In this document: positions 36,601 through 52,322 of the stretch, in pieces | Layout: each line of letters opens with the position of its first letter | Position numbering within the stretch: the first letter of the stretch is position 1 | NCBI GenBank assembly: GCA_029204225.1 | Contig: CM055097.1 | Span: forward strand, 36,818,976-36,882,975 | DNA: 64,000 nt | Direction: 5' to 3' | Source: Diphasiastrum complanatum | Taxonomy: Eukaryota > Streptophyta > Lycopodiopsida > Lycopodiales > Lycopodiaceae | Translations under genes and position numbers: made by a program | Notes under the pieces: generated by a model | What the model was told of the DNA's origin: nothing | Database searches by the model: none | Seen by the model: the letters and a program-made list of their open reading frames with translations, nothing else

Positions 36601-39600
36601 TGACCTTCTAACGACAAATGGTGGAATGTCCATTGTGAATCAATTCAATCAAACAATGAGATTGGATCTAGATTTTTCAATCAGATTCTATCTCAGATTA
36701 GATCTATAAAAATTCTATGACTTGACAATAATCAGATTGATTGTCATTCAACAAAATTTGATGGATACAAATCTGCAAAACCAATAAAAATATCATGAGA
36801 AAAATTTAATATAAAGAAAATGCTAATACTAAAGAAATCCAATCTGAATATGTACATACTAATCGTATACTTCTAATTGCATTTTCTTCTATCATTTGGA
36901 TTCAAATCCTGAATGTTGTTGTTTGTGAAGATAAGCATGTTGAGCTAAAACTTCTGTGATAGATTGACCAGCAGCAGATATATGTTATTTGATCTTTTTC
37001 TTTTCTGGAAAGAGCCTTTTGAAGAAGGATGCATCAAAATTGATTGATTCTTGGTATCCATTGATCTTCTGCATTTTTTTGTTGCACATATTGATAGCAT
37101 TAATGGTTCCTCTTGGTCTCCGATTATGTGTCACCATTAGTCTAAAATATGTCTATGGAAGCTTAGAACGAAGAGAATGAGAGGTATACCTAAGAATGAC
37201 AATCCAAAATATATCTATGGAAGCTAAGAACGGAGGGAATGAAGAGAATGAGAGGTATACCTAAGAATGACAAGAAACTACAGGGATTAGTCAACTACAG
37301 TTTACGACTATTGACGTCAAATCAACGTCGTGTACAAATACGGACAGCAAAATAATATTCAGGCAGTAACTGTGGTCATTTCTTGCCAATAAGACATTGA
37401 CATGTGGCACTGAAATGATCTATAGCTCCGAATTACTAGCAATCCATCCCAAATAACGAGACCATCACCTTAGTAAGTCCCTAGGTGCCTGAATGGATAG
37501 TACTTAACACTCTTCAAGTTGAATGGTCTTTTCATATTTGATTGATTGTGCCCATGTTGTCATACAAAGGAATATACCACTTTCCACGCATTTTACCATC
37601 GTCACTTGAATCCCTAAGCTTAGCTCCAAATTCACCTCATAGATTGATTGGCTATGTTTGACTTCTTTGTGGACTCTATTATACTTGGCAATGTGAACAT
37701 CATATTGAAGCTAGTCCTACTATCTGTAGGGATTCGACAACTTGGTGTATGTAGATGGCTCAAAATCAATAGATTCTTGAGGGAGTCTCTGCATATGTTT
37801 TGATTGTAGGTTGTTTTACCTACGCTTAGAAGTTACATAAAGTATAATTTGGATGTTCTATGAGGCATTGACCTCTATGAGTTGTGTGCATGATGAGGTG
37901 TCACAAATTTTAGCATAGTATACGGTCTTTAGCTCTTGTCCCCTCGTCATTAGGCTTTGAGATTTTGTCTTTTATATATTTGACATTTTTTTTGGAATGA
38001 GTTTAGCTCTATAAGTTTGATGTTGTTGTACATTTTGTCGATACCTAATAGAAGAGTACATTAGCTTTTGCAAAAACAAAACATGTGAAATTTTTTATGT
38101 GGTGACAAAGTTGATTATTTGTTTTGTGAACAATATATACAAAATTCAAAAAAGAACTTGGGGCTCCAAACATCAATGATGTAGTTGTTGAAAAGGAGCA
38201 TATGTCTCAACACATCGAGGTGTAGTTGTTGGGGCTTGGAGATTAAGGCTCCAAATGTCAAGGATGTAGTAGTTGAAAATTAGGCCTACAATTTTGTGGG
38301 TCCAATAACAACTCTTATCCAACATATTCAACTGCACAAGACAAACCTGAGCTCAAAAAGCATCATGGCTCAATTTGATGGTGTGTTGGATTTTACTAAG
38401 GTGTCTCATTTTAACTTTCAGAAGATGAAATCTTGGGCAAAGGACATATATGTTGAAATTGTAGGCCCTTCGAAATATTTTTTGGCTAGAATTCTAAAAA
38501 GAAAGCCCTTGATTTGGAATCCTAGACTTTTTAAGTTTACATGATTTTCCATTGATTGAACTCAAGTGTATAAGGTTTCAACATTTGTTTTTATGAAAAA
38601 GCCTTTTGCAATTTAACACAAATGGCTTGTTTGTTATTGCATGAAGGGTTTTCATGAGTGTGGACGGAGACTCTCGAGAAGGGCTAGTGTGAATGGCACC
38701 TAGCCAAGCTCATAACTTTATTGCCAGCCACTTCACAAACAAGACTTACATTTATTTTTCAAACATATACACCTACCAAATCTCTCACGTGGACAACTAA
38801 TGAGATATTGACACATAAGCATTAAATTTTATGGTGGAATGCTCATTTGGACTGCCACATCCATGAGCTACATATGTGGCATCTGGTCATTGGTTGTGCA
38901 CACTGAATATTTGCCATAAAGTTCAATGCTCAGGTGTCAATCTCTCACTAGTTGCTTAGAGTTTTGATGGAAGGCATAAATGGTTTGGAAGAACGTGTAG
39001 ATTTTGTTTCTAGAGGTGTTTCCAAAATACTAAAAAAGAGCACTTGGCATCACATGATGAATTAACACATAGCTTCAATCCTTGGGAGAGCATACTTTGA
39101 ACCACCACTGTAGTGACATTGGTGGGCTACCAAAGATATAAGGGTGAGGAGATATGAAAACCTTTTGGAGAGATGATGGTATCACCCACCCTCATCATTA
39201 GATGGTTAATGCACCATGACTAACTGGAGTACGCTCATCCCAATCTTTGGCTATCCACATAAACATCTTTAGATTCCAAAACCAAAATAAACTTAGAAAA
39301 TTTGCATTATTACGCAAGATGGAGCTTATATGTCAAACGAACTGAAATTGCAGTTAAGGCTCCACCCTCATCCACGGAACACCAACAAGTGACACAACTA
39401 TATGTTCATTTTCATGGTGTATTGTATGGGGGGGTGAGGGTGGTGCCTTGCATGCACCCTCAATGAGGGTGAGGAATACTCTTCCCCATTATGTAGGAAA
39501 AGGCCCTTCTTTCTGAGGTCTTTTGCCTTGGTAAACCATAATACCGAGTCCCCATTAGCAAATAAAAAAGAAAGGGCAAAGAAAAGTTCTCCTCATGCCC

Positions 39601-39734
39601 ATAGACTTGGAACTCTAATATGGACCAGGACCAGGTCACTCCATAGTTTATAATAGTACAAAGCGTGAACGTGGTGAGTGTCTAGTTATAGGTTCTTATA
39701 ATGTGGATCCAGCTTCATAAATGATACACCAAAT

Positions 39735-39774
<40 letters not shown>

Positions 39775-40430
39775 TTCAGCTTCTTTTAATAGGGTGGGGT
39801 GGGGTACCTCACCATTCAACTGTTCACACCCTGCCTTGGGGTGAGGCCAGCCGATACTCTCTCTCATTCAGTTGAAAAATTATCCCTCTATTTGAATGCC
39901 AAACTTGGAAGTATATGATGCTCAGCAAATTCTGAAATACAAGAAGAAAGGGCAGAGTTTTGTTGGAGCTTTTAGCTGAAAGGTGGGCATGCTAGGTGAG
40001 GTGTGGCGTCCCTAACCTCTCCTGCATATGAAGCACTATTGCGCTACATAGTCTACGCTCGGCCTCTTGGATGCTAGCCACGTGTTAGCACAAGAATTTG
40101 TACGTGTCATGTTGTTGGCACGTGGATAGATCGGAATGCTGTGGAAGAATCCAACGGTGTCAGAAGTTTCGTGTGCCATGCATGGCCCATTAAGATACAG
40201 GGCTCCACCAGCAGCTGCAGCGCGACTACTCACGTTTCCTTCCCCAGCAACCAGAACGTGGATCCGGCCACACAAGGCAACGATTTCAATCCATCACCGT
40301 TGGATATAGTCAGAGCATTCTGATCCTGCCGCGTGTCAGTAGTCGACGGCATCCAAGTGGCATATACGACGCGTGGCTATCATCCAAGCAAGCGGACATT
40401 GCTCCACTCTGCACCAGGGCATAGAGCGCG
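36601..40430. other. Long stretch without a recognised gene
   Basis: Contains a 62-70 base direct duplication at about 37139-37272 and two copies of a GGCTCCAAA...GATGTAGT phrase near 38162 and 38249. A (TA)17 run lies at 39740-39773, and a GAGGGTG-rich patch at 39428-39475. The open frame 38296-38544 (+) has no motif I can name. Confidence 0.4.
39740..39773. repeat. (TA)n microsatellite
   Basis: An uninterrupted AT run of 34 bases after a short CACACA. Confidence 0.95.
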
Positions 40431-40432
40431 AG

Positions 40433-40447
40433 AGAGAGAGCTAGCTC

Positions 40448-40496
<49 letters not shown>

Positions 40497-40500
40497 AGAG
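40433..40500 (+). repeat. (GA)n tract in the 5' leader of the LEA-like gene
   Basis: Interrupted GAGA repeats about 90-150 bases upstream of the start codon at 40584. Such tracts are common in plant core promoters and 5' untranslated regions, where GAGA-binding factors can act; that role is inferred here. Confidence 0.8.
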
Positions 40501-40548
40501 GGAGGGTGGTCGATCTCTTTTCAGTTTCTGATAGTAGTTTGTATTTGA
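40459..40548 (+). CDS. Upstream open reading frame (29 codons) encoded by the GA repeat
   Basis: An ATG inside the GA tract opens a 29-codon frame beginning [10 protein letters not shown] and ending at a stop at 40546-40548, 35 bases before the main start codon. If the leader is transcribed from upstream of 40459, ribosomes meet this frame first, so it could lower or condition translation of the main frame. Its length changes with GA repeat number, and its frame flips unless the tract changes by multiples of three. Whether it is in the transcript is not shown by sequence alone. Confidence 0.4.
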
Positions 40549-40583
40549 TCTGGTGTGTTTTTGGATTTTTGGAGGTTGATAGC

Positions 40584-41790
40584 ATGGCGTCGGAGGCAAA
40601 CGGTGGAGCAGCCCCCCCAACTGCTGCTGCTGCTGCTGCCCCAGTTGCTGATGCAGCGCAGAAAGCAAAAGACGCAGTGACAAAGCAGGTGAAGGAAGTA
40701 ACGGACCAGGTGCGAGATAGAGTGAATGCTGCTGCGGAGTCGGCCTCTAATCTAGTCAGCAAGGCTTTGCACGGCGTTGAGGGCTACGTGGATAAAGCCT
40801 CTGGCAAGATCAATGTCTCGGCTTCTGATATAACGCAGAATATCTCCCGATCACTCAACCTTCAAGGGACTTCTGCAACTGCAGACTCATCTAGCCAGCC
40901 TGCAGCAGAGGTTGGAATTTCATGTCATGCAATATATCGGCTGGATTTAACTACGCTGTTTCTGATTTATTCTTATGTGGGCTGGATTCCACCGTCGTGT
41001 CTCGGATTAATTTCAAAAATCTAGACTGCATTGAACTATTCTTTTTTTGTTTCTGATTCATTTTCTTCTGTAGGGTGAAATTAACTATCCTATTTTTTAT
41101 CCTTTTGTAGGCTGCAAAGACATATGTGTTTCTGATTTGTTTCCCTACGTAGACGGCATTCAACTATGCTGTTTCTCTTGCCGATCTATTTCCTCACGCA
41201 GGCTTTCAGATTTATTCCCTTATGTGGGTTGGGTAAAATTATGGTTTTCTCAATTGATTTTTGTATTTGGGCTACAGTTTACTGTGATGTTTCTGAACTA
41301 TTGTCTTGTGTAGGTTGGCTTTCACTATGGTGTTTCTGATTCCTTTCCTTTTGTAGGCTGGATATGATTATGCTGTTTCGGAATCGTTGCCTTATTAAGG
41401 CTGGATAGAAATATGCTGTTTCTGATTCATTTCCTTATGATACTGACTTGATCCATTTGCTTGATGCTTTGGCTGCAGAGTTCCAGCGATGGGGCTGCTC
41501 CTGCATTTCCCATGTCTATATTTACATGGTGCAGCTCTCTATGTGGGGGATCTAAGAGCAGCAGTGCGAGAGAGCTTGATCCATCTGCACTGCAATCTAG
41601 TGAATTCTTCCGCAATGCATCAGGCCAGGTGACCGCTGCCATTAGCGATGCTAACAAGAAATTTGAAGAACAGGTTGACCAGGCGAAGAAGTCTGCGGAA
41701 GTGCAACTGGATGCTGCAGCCAAGAAAACAACGGAGCAAATTGACGCTGTTACTAAGAAAACAGTAGCTCAGCCTGCAGCCTCGACCTAA
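40584..41790 (+). CDS. LEA-like alanine/lysine-rich amphipathic protein, 212 residues, two exons
   Basis: Exons 40584-40910 and 41479-41790 join in phase 0 (GAG|GTTGGA donor, TGCAG acceptor) to give 212 residues ending at TAA 41788-41790. The first half (residues about 24-80) is a long predicted amphipathic helix with repeated A/K/V/D/E spacing (KAKDAVTKQVKEVTDQV, NLVSKALHGVEGYVDKASGK). The second half (about 150-205) repeats the style (ANKKFEEQVDQAKKSAEVQL). Between them is a hydrophobic, cysteine-containing patch (IFTWCSSLCGG, Cys127 and Cys131). No signal peptide or full membrane segment. The composition resembles LEA group 4 or lipid-surface-binding proteins that fold on drying or on membranes, but no named family is certain. 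The start codon follows a GA-rich leader and is the first ATG in this frame. Exon-intron structure and clean frames argue for a real gene. Confidence 0.75.
40911..41478 (+). repeat. Intron built of degenerate 3'-splice-site-like repeats
   Basis: At least seven imperfect units of about 40-90 bases between 40955 and 41445 follow the pattern CTGTTTCTGATT, a T/C-rich stretch, then TGTAGG or GCAGG, then CTGGAT. CTGAT fits the plant branch-site consensus and the pyrimidine run plus TAGG fits an acceptor. TAG|G or CAG|G sites are visible near 41073, 41110, 41152, 41201, 41313 and 41357. Confidence 0.7.
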
Positions 41791-47639
<5,849 letters not shown>

Positions 47640-47640
<1 letters not shown>

Positions 47641-48600
47641 GCAAGGGTTGCTCAACTAGTGACAAGGTTTGCAATTTTTCCAAAAATCAACTCTTGGAGA
47701 GAAAAGGTCACCCATTCTCTCAGGTGTTCTATGCTAGCTGAGATGAAACTGAAGTTGCAGGTGACAAACGCAAGGAGAAAGATGTACTGTGGGATACATT
47801 TTCACCAGGAAGCCGATCACCTGACAGGAAGCTCCCTAAGTGGTTTGAGAGATTGATGGAGAGCCGCGACATGGATGACATTCCAGGATCATCTAGCCAG
47901 GGAGAGCTACGAAGATCAACAAGAGAGAAGACACAACCTGAAAGGTATGAAGCAAATTATGCTCTCTTATCTAGCATTATTCAAAGCAAAGAACCTTCGA
48001 CTTCCGTTGAAGCGAAAGATGATGCCCAGAGGCATACCTCAGATTAATCTTTGCTTTGACATTGATGCAAATGGCATATTGAATGTCTCTGCTGAAGATA
48101 AGACCACTAGACAAAAGAACAAGAACAACGAACGACACAAAGAACTTTGTACTCTATGTAACATTGCGTGGAAAGGAGCTATCTGACATTCCGTCTCAGA
48201 TCTCATTCACGGCATCAGATATTGCATAAACTGCCTAACAGTTCGCCTGTAGTGTTCCTTGTTATTACTGTGAAAGAGCCTCCAAAGAGGAGTTTGGGAA
48301 AACCTTTATTTGCAACTGTTACTCTACCACCGTTGGATCATGAGGGTCATATGGTTCTGGAACCAGCCAAAATCGTTGGATATCGGGACAAGGTATTGCG
48401 CAATGGAAAGTTAATCAAGGAATATCTAATTCATTGGAAGAATCAATTCTTGGGTCAACAGCTCCTTCATTCAAAAGTGGCCATGACTATTACCATGAAG
48501 CTGTTGGAAACGACATTCTCCATCAATACAATTTGAAATGTGTCCCTAGAGCTACTAGGCATATGCCTTCAGAACTTGAGGCTCCTCCTCAATTCCCATG
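47640..48600 (+). pseudogene. Chimeric remnant: Copia-like linker, HSP70 fragment and Gypsy chromodomain
   Basis: Three unrelated coding pieces follow each other on the plus strand. First (47760-48010) a charged linker with [20 protein letters not shown], of the type found between Copia integrase and reverse transcriptase. Second (48022-48130, another frame) [19 protein letters not shown] followed by NVSAEDKTT, a clear piece of an HSP70 chaperone at the start of the substrate-binding domain. Third (48290-48480) the C-terminal end of a Gypsy chromovirus integrase: LPPLDHEGHMVLEPAKIVGY, then LRNGKLIKEYLIHWKNQ, a chromodomain that in live elements guides integration to modified chromatin. Frames differ and stops intervene, so no single product is expected. 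The HSP70 piece has no visible intron but ends in small deletions. Confidence 0.7.
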
Positions 48601-49350
48601 ACAATATCAAAGAGATCTTGAATTTTAACAAAGTCTGTGTGTGGATTGGACAACACAGGTGCATGTCAATCTACATATGCCAAATGCCTCCTAGCTATTT
48701 GTGAGTTCCGCACTAGACAATCCAAGCATGGATGCCATAACTAAGATTTTGTGGTGCACAAAGTACACACATGTGAGCAGTGATTAGAGGTGATTTTGTA
48801 TTGTGTGCAACCTTATAGTGATGTACACAAATTTTTGTCAAAATCCACTAAGGTCTTGATCACTATTTGCTTCACTCTTCTCACCAATGTCAAAAAACTT
48901 GAAAATTTGTTCTTGCTCAAATCACTAAGATAGAGCACTTAAGCTTTGACTTGAAATCACTTTCCTCAAATCTAGACACTCCCTCTAGCCTCACTCAAGC
49001 CTAAAATAATCTCCTCTTGATAATTTTTTTGAGATCCAAAATGATTTGGATGTAAAACTACAACACAATGTTTCCTTCTTTTTTTACTATACTTGAGACA
49101 TCAACGATTTTTTATTTGTACACAAAGTACTTTTGATCTGAACCTAAACCACATAGGTTGGGGTGCCCTACCAAGGTAAAAACATTAGATCATTACTCTC
49201 AAAATGATGATTTTATTTCCAAGAATTGATATGCATGTGAAAGTAGACTTCAAGCTCTTGATTTTAGGATTTTGTAGACACCTAATCTAGTATTACATAC
49301 TAAATTGGTACTACATCAATGTTTTGGATCATCCACAGTTTTTGAGCATC
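48601..49350. other. AT-rich leader-like sequence, no gene
   Basis: Given the primer-binding-like site at 49611-49623, the stretch from here to 49610 could be the untranslated leader of a minus-strand Copia element whose coding part is gone. This is inference from position only. Confidence 0.35.
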
Positions 49351-49465
49351 TCACACAGTGAAATGCTTCTTGGTTTCCAAGGGGAGGCTCGAACCTGGGA
49401 CCAAAGAAACTTTGGATGCCAAGCTAACCAGTTGAGCCAACCCCGTTGGGTCACACAGTGAAATG
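49351..49465. repeat. 15-bp target-site duplication around the tRNA-like insert
   Basis: TCACACAGTGAAATG occurs perfectly at 49351-49365 and 49451-49465. Confidence 0.9.
49366..49450 (-). mobile_element. 85-bp tRNA-derived retroposed insertion (minimal SINE)
   Basis: On the minus strand this insert carries a polymerase III A box (TGGCTCAACTGG) and a B box (GGTTCGAGCCT, one mismatch) at tRNA-like spacing and ends in GGAAACCAAGAAG. It is flanked by perfect 15-base direct repeats (TCACACAGTGAAATG at 49351-49365 and 49451-49465), the target duplication expected from LINE-driven retroposition. The TPsiC stem is mostly mispaired, so a working tRNA is unlikely. It is shorter than known plant SINEs, which add a tRNA-unrelated body to the head. 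Confidence 0.75.
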
Positions 49466-49610
49466 AACCCACTTGATCCTAAAACCACTTAATGCATGAA
49501 GGAAATCAAGATGTTATGCTTGAGATTAAATCAAGTCTAGAATTGCTTCAAAAAATTAGATTTTAAAGAACTTGCTAATTTGGGATGCATCTTGGTGAAT
49601 GCTTGGATTC

Positions 49611-49935
49611 AGCTCTGATACCATGTCAAAATTAGAGGATATAAATCTCATTTAGATCTACATACATCATTCAAGCATCAAGGATTGCACATCAACAAGA
49701 CATTAAATCTAGCTTAATCTCATTTGGAATGGCAGTTGTCTTTTGACACCACAAACACATTAGCATCTATTGATTTTCACGGCCCTTCATATGTGTGGAC
49801 CATACAGAATTCATAGAATATCACATACATCAACAATAATCCTTCTTGGAAAAGCAAAATTGTCAAAATTCACACCGAGCTTGATTTCTCTCAAAAGCAA
49901 TATACAAATGAGCTCTTTTTCAAATATGAGGTTAG
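49611..49935 (-). mobile_element. Copia 5' LTR remnant with primer-binding site
   Basis: AGCTCTGATACCA (49611-49623) reads on the minus strand as TGGTATCAGAGCT, complementary to the 3' end of initiator tRNA-Met, the usual Copia primer site. It directly abuts TGTCAAAATTAG (49624), an LTR-type start. No coding part remains beside it. Confidence 0.55.
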
Positions 49936-50200
49936 GTGTTATGTCCATGACCAATACATAGAATTTAGTATACTCCTAGTCTTGGATACACGGTACTCCA
50001 GTGTAACAAGTTGTTAGTTATGCCACGTCATACTGGACGTGACCCGAAGGCAACTAATATCCTTGCCACGTCATACTGGACGTGACCCGAAAGCAACTAA
50101 TATCCTTGTGAGGCCCAGAACACACTAAATGGAGTTAGTACAAGGTTTGGGGCCAGTGCATGTGTAGAGTTATGCGCATGTGCTCTAATTGATAGGATAC
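49936..50200 (+). repeat. Gypsy LTR-like segment, copy 3, with a 43-bp tandem duplication
   Basis: Begins TGTTATGTCCATGACC and matches the LTR-like pieces at 18.4 and 19.7 kb in reverse orientation. A 43-base unit is doubled at 50022-50064 and 50065-50107, with one visible difference (CGAAGG against CGAAAG). Each unit holds an inverted pair CACGTC/GACGTG, ACGT-core sites of the kind bound by plant bZIP factors. The single-unit form is present in the two other copies, so the doubling happened in this copy. Confidence 0.65.
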
Positions 50201-50856
50201 AAATCTAGGTTTATGGTTGACAATTTCTGTAGAACTGATTCTTGGGCATCAATGTTGCTCGTTCCAACAATTATTTTCATGGTAGAATGTTTTATAAGGT
50301 TAGAAATTAGCCAAGTGTAACTTATATAAAAAATTGTACAAACGGTCGAGCACCTACAAGAAGGTAAAACTTTTCCATTTCAAAATTTTATGTGGTTTTT
50401 TTAAGTACTATAATGATCTACATACATCCTATATATTCAAAACCCAACAGTTTATAATCCTAAATAAATTTTACTAAACATAAGATTTCCTACAAAATCA
50501 AAATTTTATTGATTTTAAGAAGTCAACATCCTGCATTATATCTCTGAAGCCGACTTTTGAGAGAATTTGCCGATTCCAATCCTATAGTGTGCCGGTTTCC
50601 CAAGCATTGCCGTTAATAATAAGGTATGGGTAAATAAAGCACCCGAGTCTAGAAGACTCCTTGCGAAAAAAAAGTGAAATATATTTATATGTATTTGTAA
50701 TTTATTATGAGGCAAGGCTGTCGGTGAAACCAAAGGAAGAAAGTAAGTTACCGAAGATCGCGAATCTCCATTCAGAATATTGGATGCTATTTTGACTACA
50801 GTTTCTGATATGCTGTAAAAGGACTGAAAAAGAAATTAATTCTAACTTTTTTTATT

Positions 50857-50905
<49 letters not shown>

Positions 50906-51240
50906 AGTGTGCGGTAACTCTGGTGAGCAAAAGAAAATTAGGGCACGCAGCCGCCGCATCGACACAGCAGGCAAAACACGTGCACGTTGTTACCACTTGC
51001 AATTTGGGCTGAAATTGCATACCTTCAAAACGAAAGGCAGACAGACAGCAGACAGTTGAAAGGCACTTTAATAAATGTTTATTTAATATGGTGATTTGAA
51101 TGGTTGAAGGGTGAATATTTTGGATTTTTATCTCATAATGTTACATTAGAGTACATTGATAAAGGTGTAAAATTAAGTGTTATTTCAAAACAAAAAAGTA
51201 GAAAAAATTCCTTTATTATATACTAGCGATGTGAGCCCAC
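50201..51240. other. No recognised gene; short (GA)n at 50864-50901
   Basis: AT-rich, with one 38-base GA run. An open frame of 65 codons begins at the GA run and has no recognised motif. Confidence 0.4.
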
Positions 51241-51443
51241 AAGTCTCTGGGAGGGCAGGCATTTTGGGTGGGCAGGGCAGGGATTTGGGTGGGAGGGTAC
51301 AAAATTTTAAAAATGGGTAGTTTTTTTTTTTTTTTCTGGGCAGGGTTAGGCTGCCCTTGGGGCAACACGACCGCTGCCCGAAAAAGACAACATGCAGAAT
51401 TTTTTTTTAAACAAGGGTCCCGGGCAGCTGCCCGTCACAGAGT
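51241..51443. repeat. GC-rich repeat island interrupted by the Copia insertion
   Basis: Repeated GGGCAGG and TGCCCG phrases with T15 and T9 runs. It continues at 57635 (AGAGTGAGCGCTGCCCGAGC), the other side of the young Copia element, which therefore landed inside this island. Confidence 0.6.
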
Positions 51444-52124
51444 TGTAAAAATTACAGCAAATAAGGATCCTAAAACACTTGAAATGATGAGGGAAACAAT
51501 AGATTATGATTTCATAAGATTAGCACAAGTTGAACCATCGAAATCCATCAAAAATCTATGCTTGAACCTCACTAAATGGCCCAAATCCTTGAAGAAGGCT
51601 TCACACGTGTGAAAGTACGGCCTCCCACAGTCTGAGTACTGTACACCAGACCTACATTCAATCCTATAATCATTAGTAATCACAAGTACTCAAACAATTA
51701 TGAACATAGAGAGCAATTGCACCATTATGAGAGAAAAAACATGAAATTGCTTGATTGATTTTGGTGAGATATCATCACCTATATATACATGATCCATCAC
51801 GGTTTTGGGCAGGTATGAGTAGCCCTAAACCTATCCCTAATGCTAATTTGGTGGATCTTTCATCCCTACCAAGTTAGGGTTGGAATCTTGGAGATCCCTC
51901 AACAATGCAAAAATTATCAAAAATAGCTCCTATTTTTTCTCCCTTGTATCTAAGCATAATTTGGACTCATTCCAAAGGTTCTAACACTTAGGTCTACTTG
52001 AGAACATCCTTATGAATGGAATCCTATGCTATTTGGCACGTGTGACAAGCCACATCATGACCATCTAACTATTTACAAGTCATATGACCAAAACTAGTCA
52101 AGCTAGAATTGTGAATTTTTAACA
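51444..52124 (-). repeat. 3' LTR of the young Copia element
   Basis: 681 bases and the near-identical partner of 56953-57634. On the minus strand it follows the polypurine tract. Confidence 0.95.
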
Positions 52125-52136
52125 CTCCTCCTCACT
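52125..52136 (-). promoter_or_regulatory. Polypurine tract of the young Copia element
   Basis: Minus strand GTGAGGAGGAG immediately before the 3' LTR TG; primes plus-strand DNA synthesis in LTR elements. Confidence 0.8.
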
Positions 52137-52322
52137 ATCTAGCTTGGTTCAATCATTGCTTTACTAATCACTCCAAGTGATGATCTGAACTTCATAAAAG
52201 GTGTCTTTTGAAGTGGTTTAGTAAGTAGATCAGCTACACATTCATTGCTTGGAACATGCTCCAAAGCAATCTCAATATCACTTCATACATGAAAGACTGC
52301 TAAGTCGTGAAATTCATGTTGT

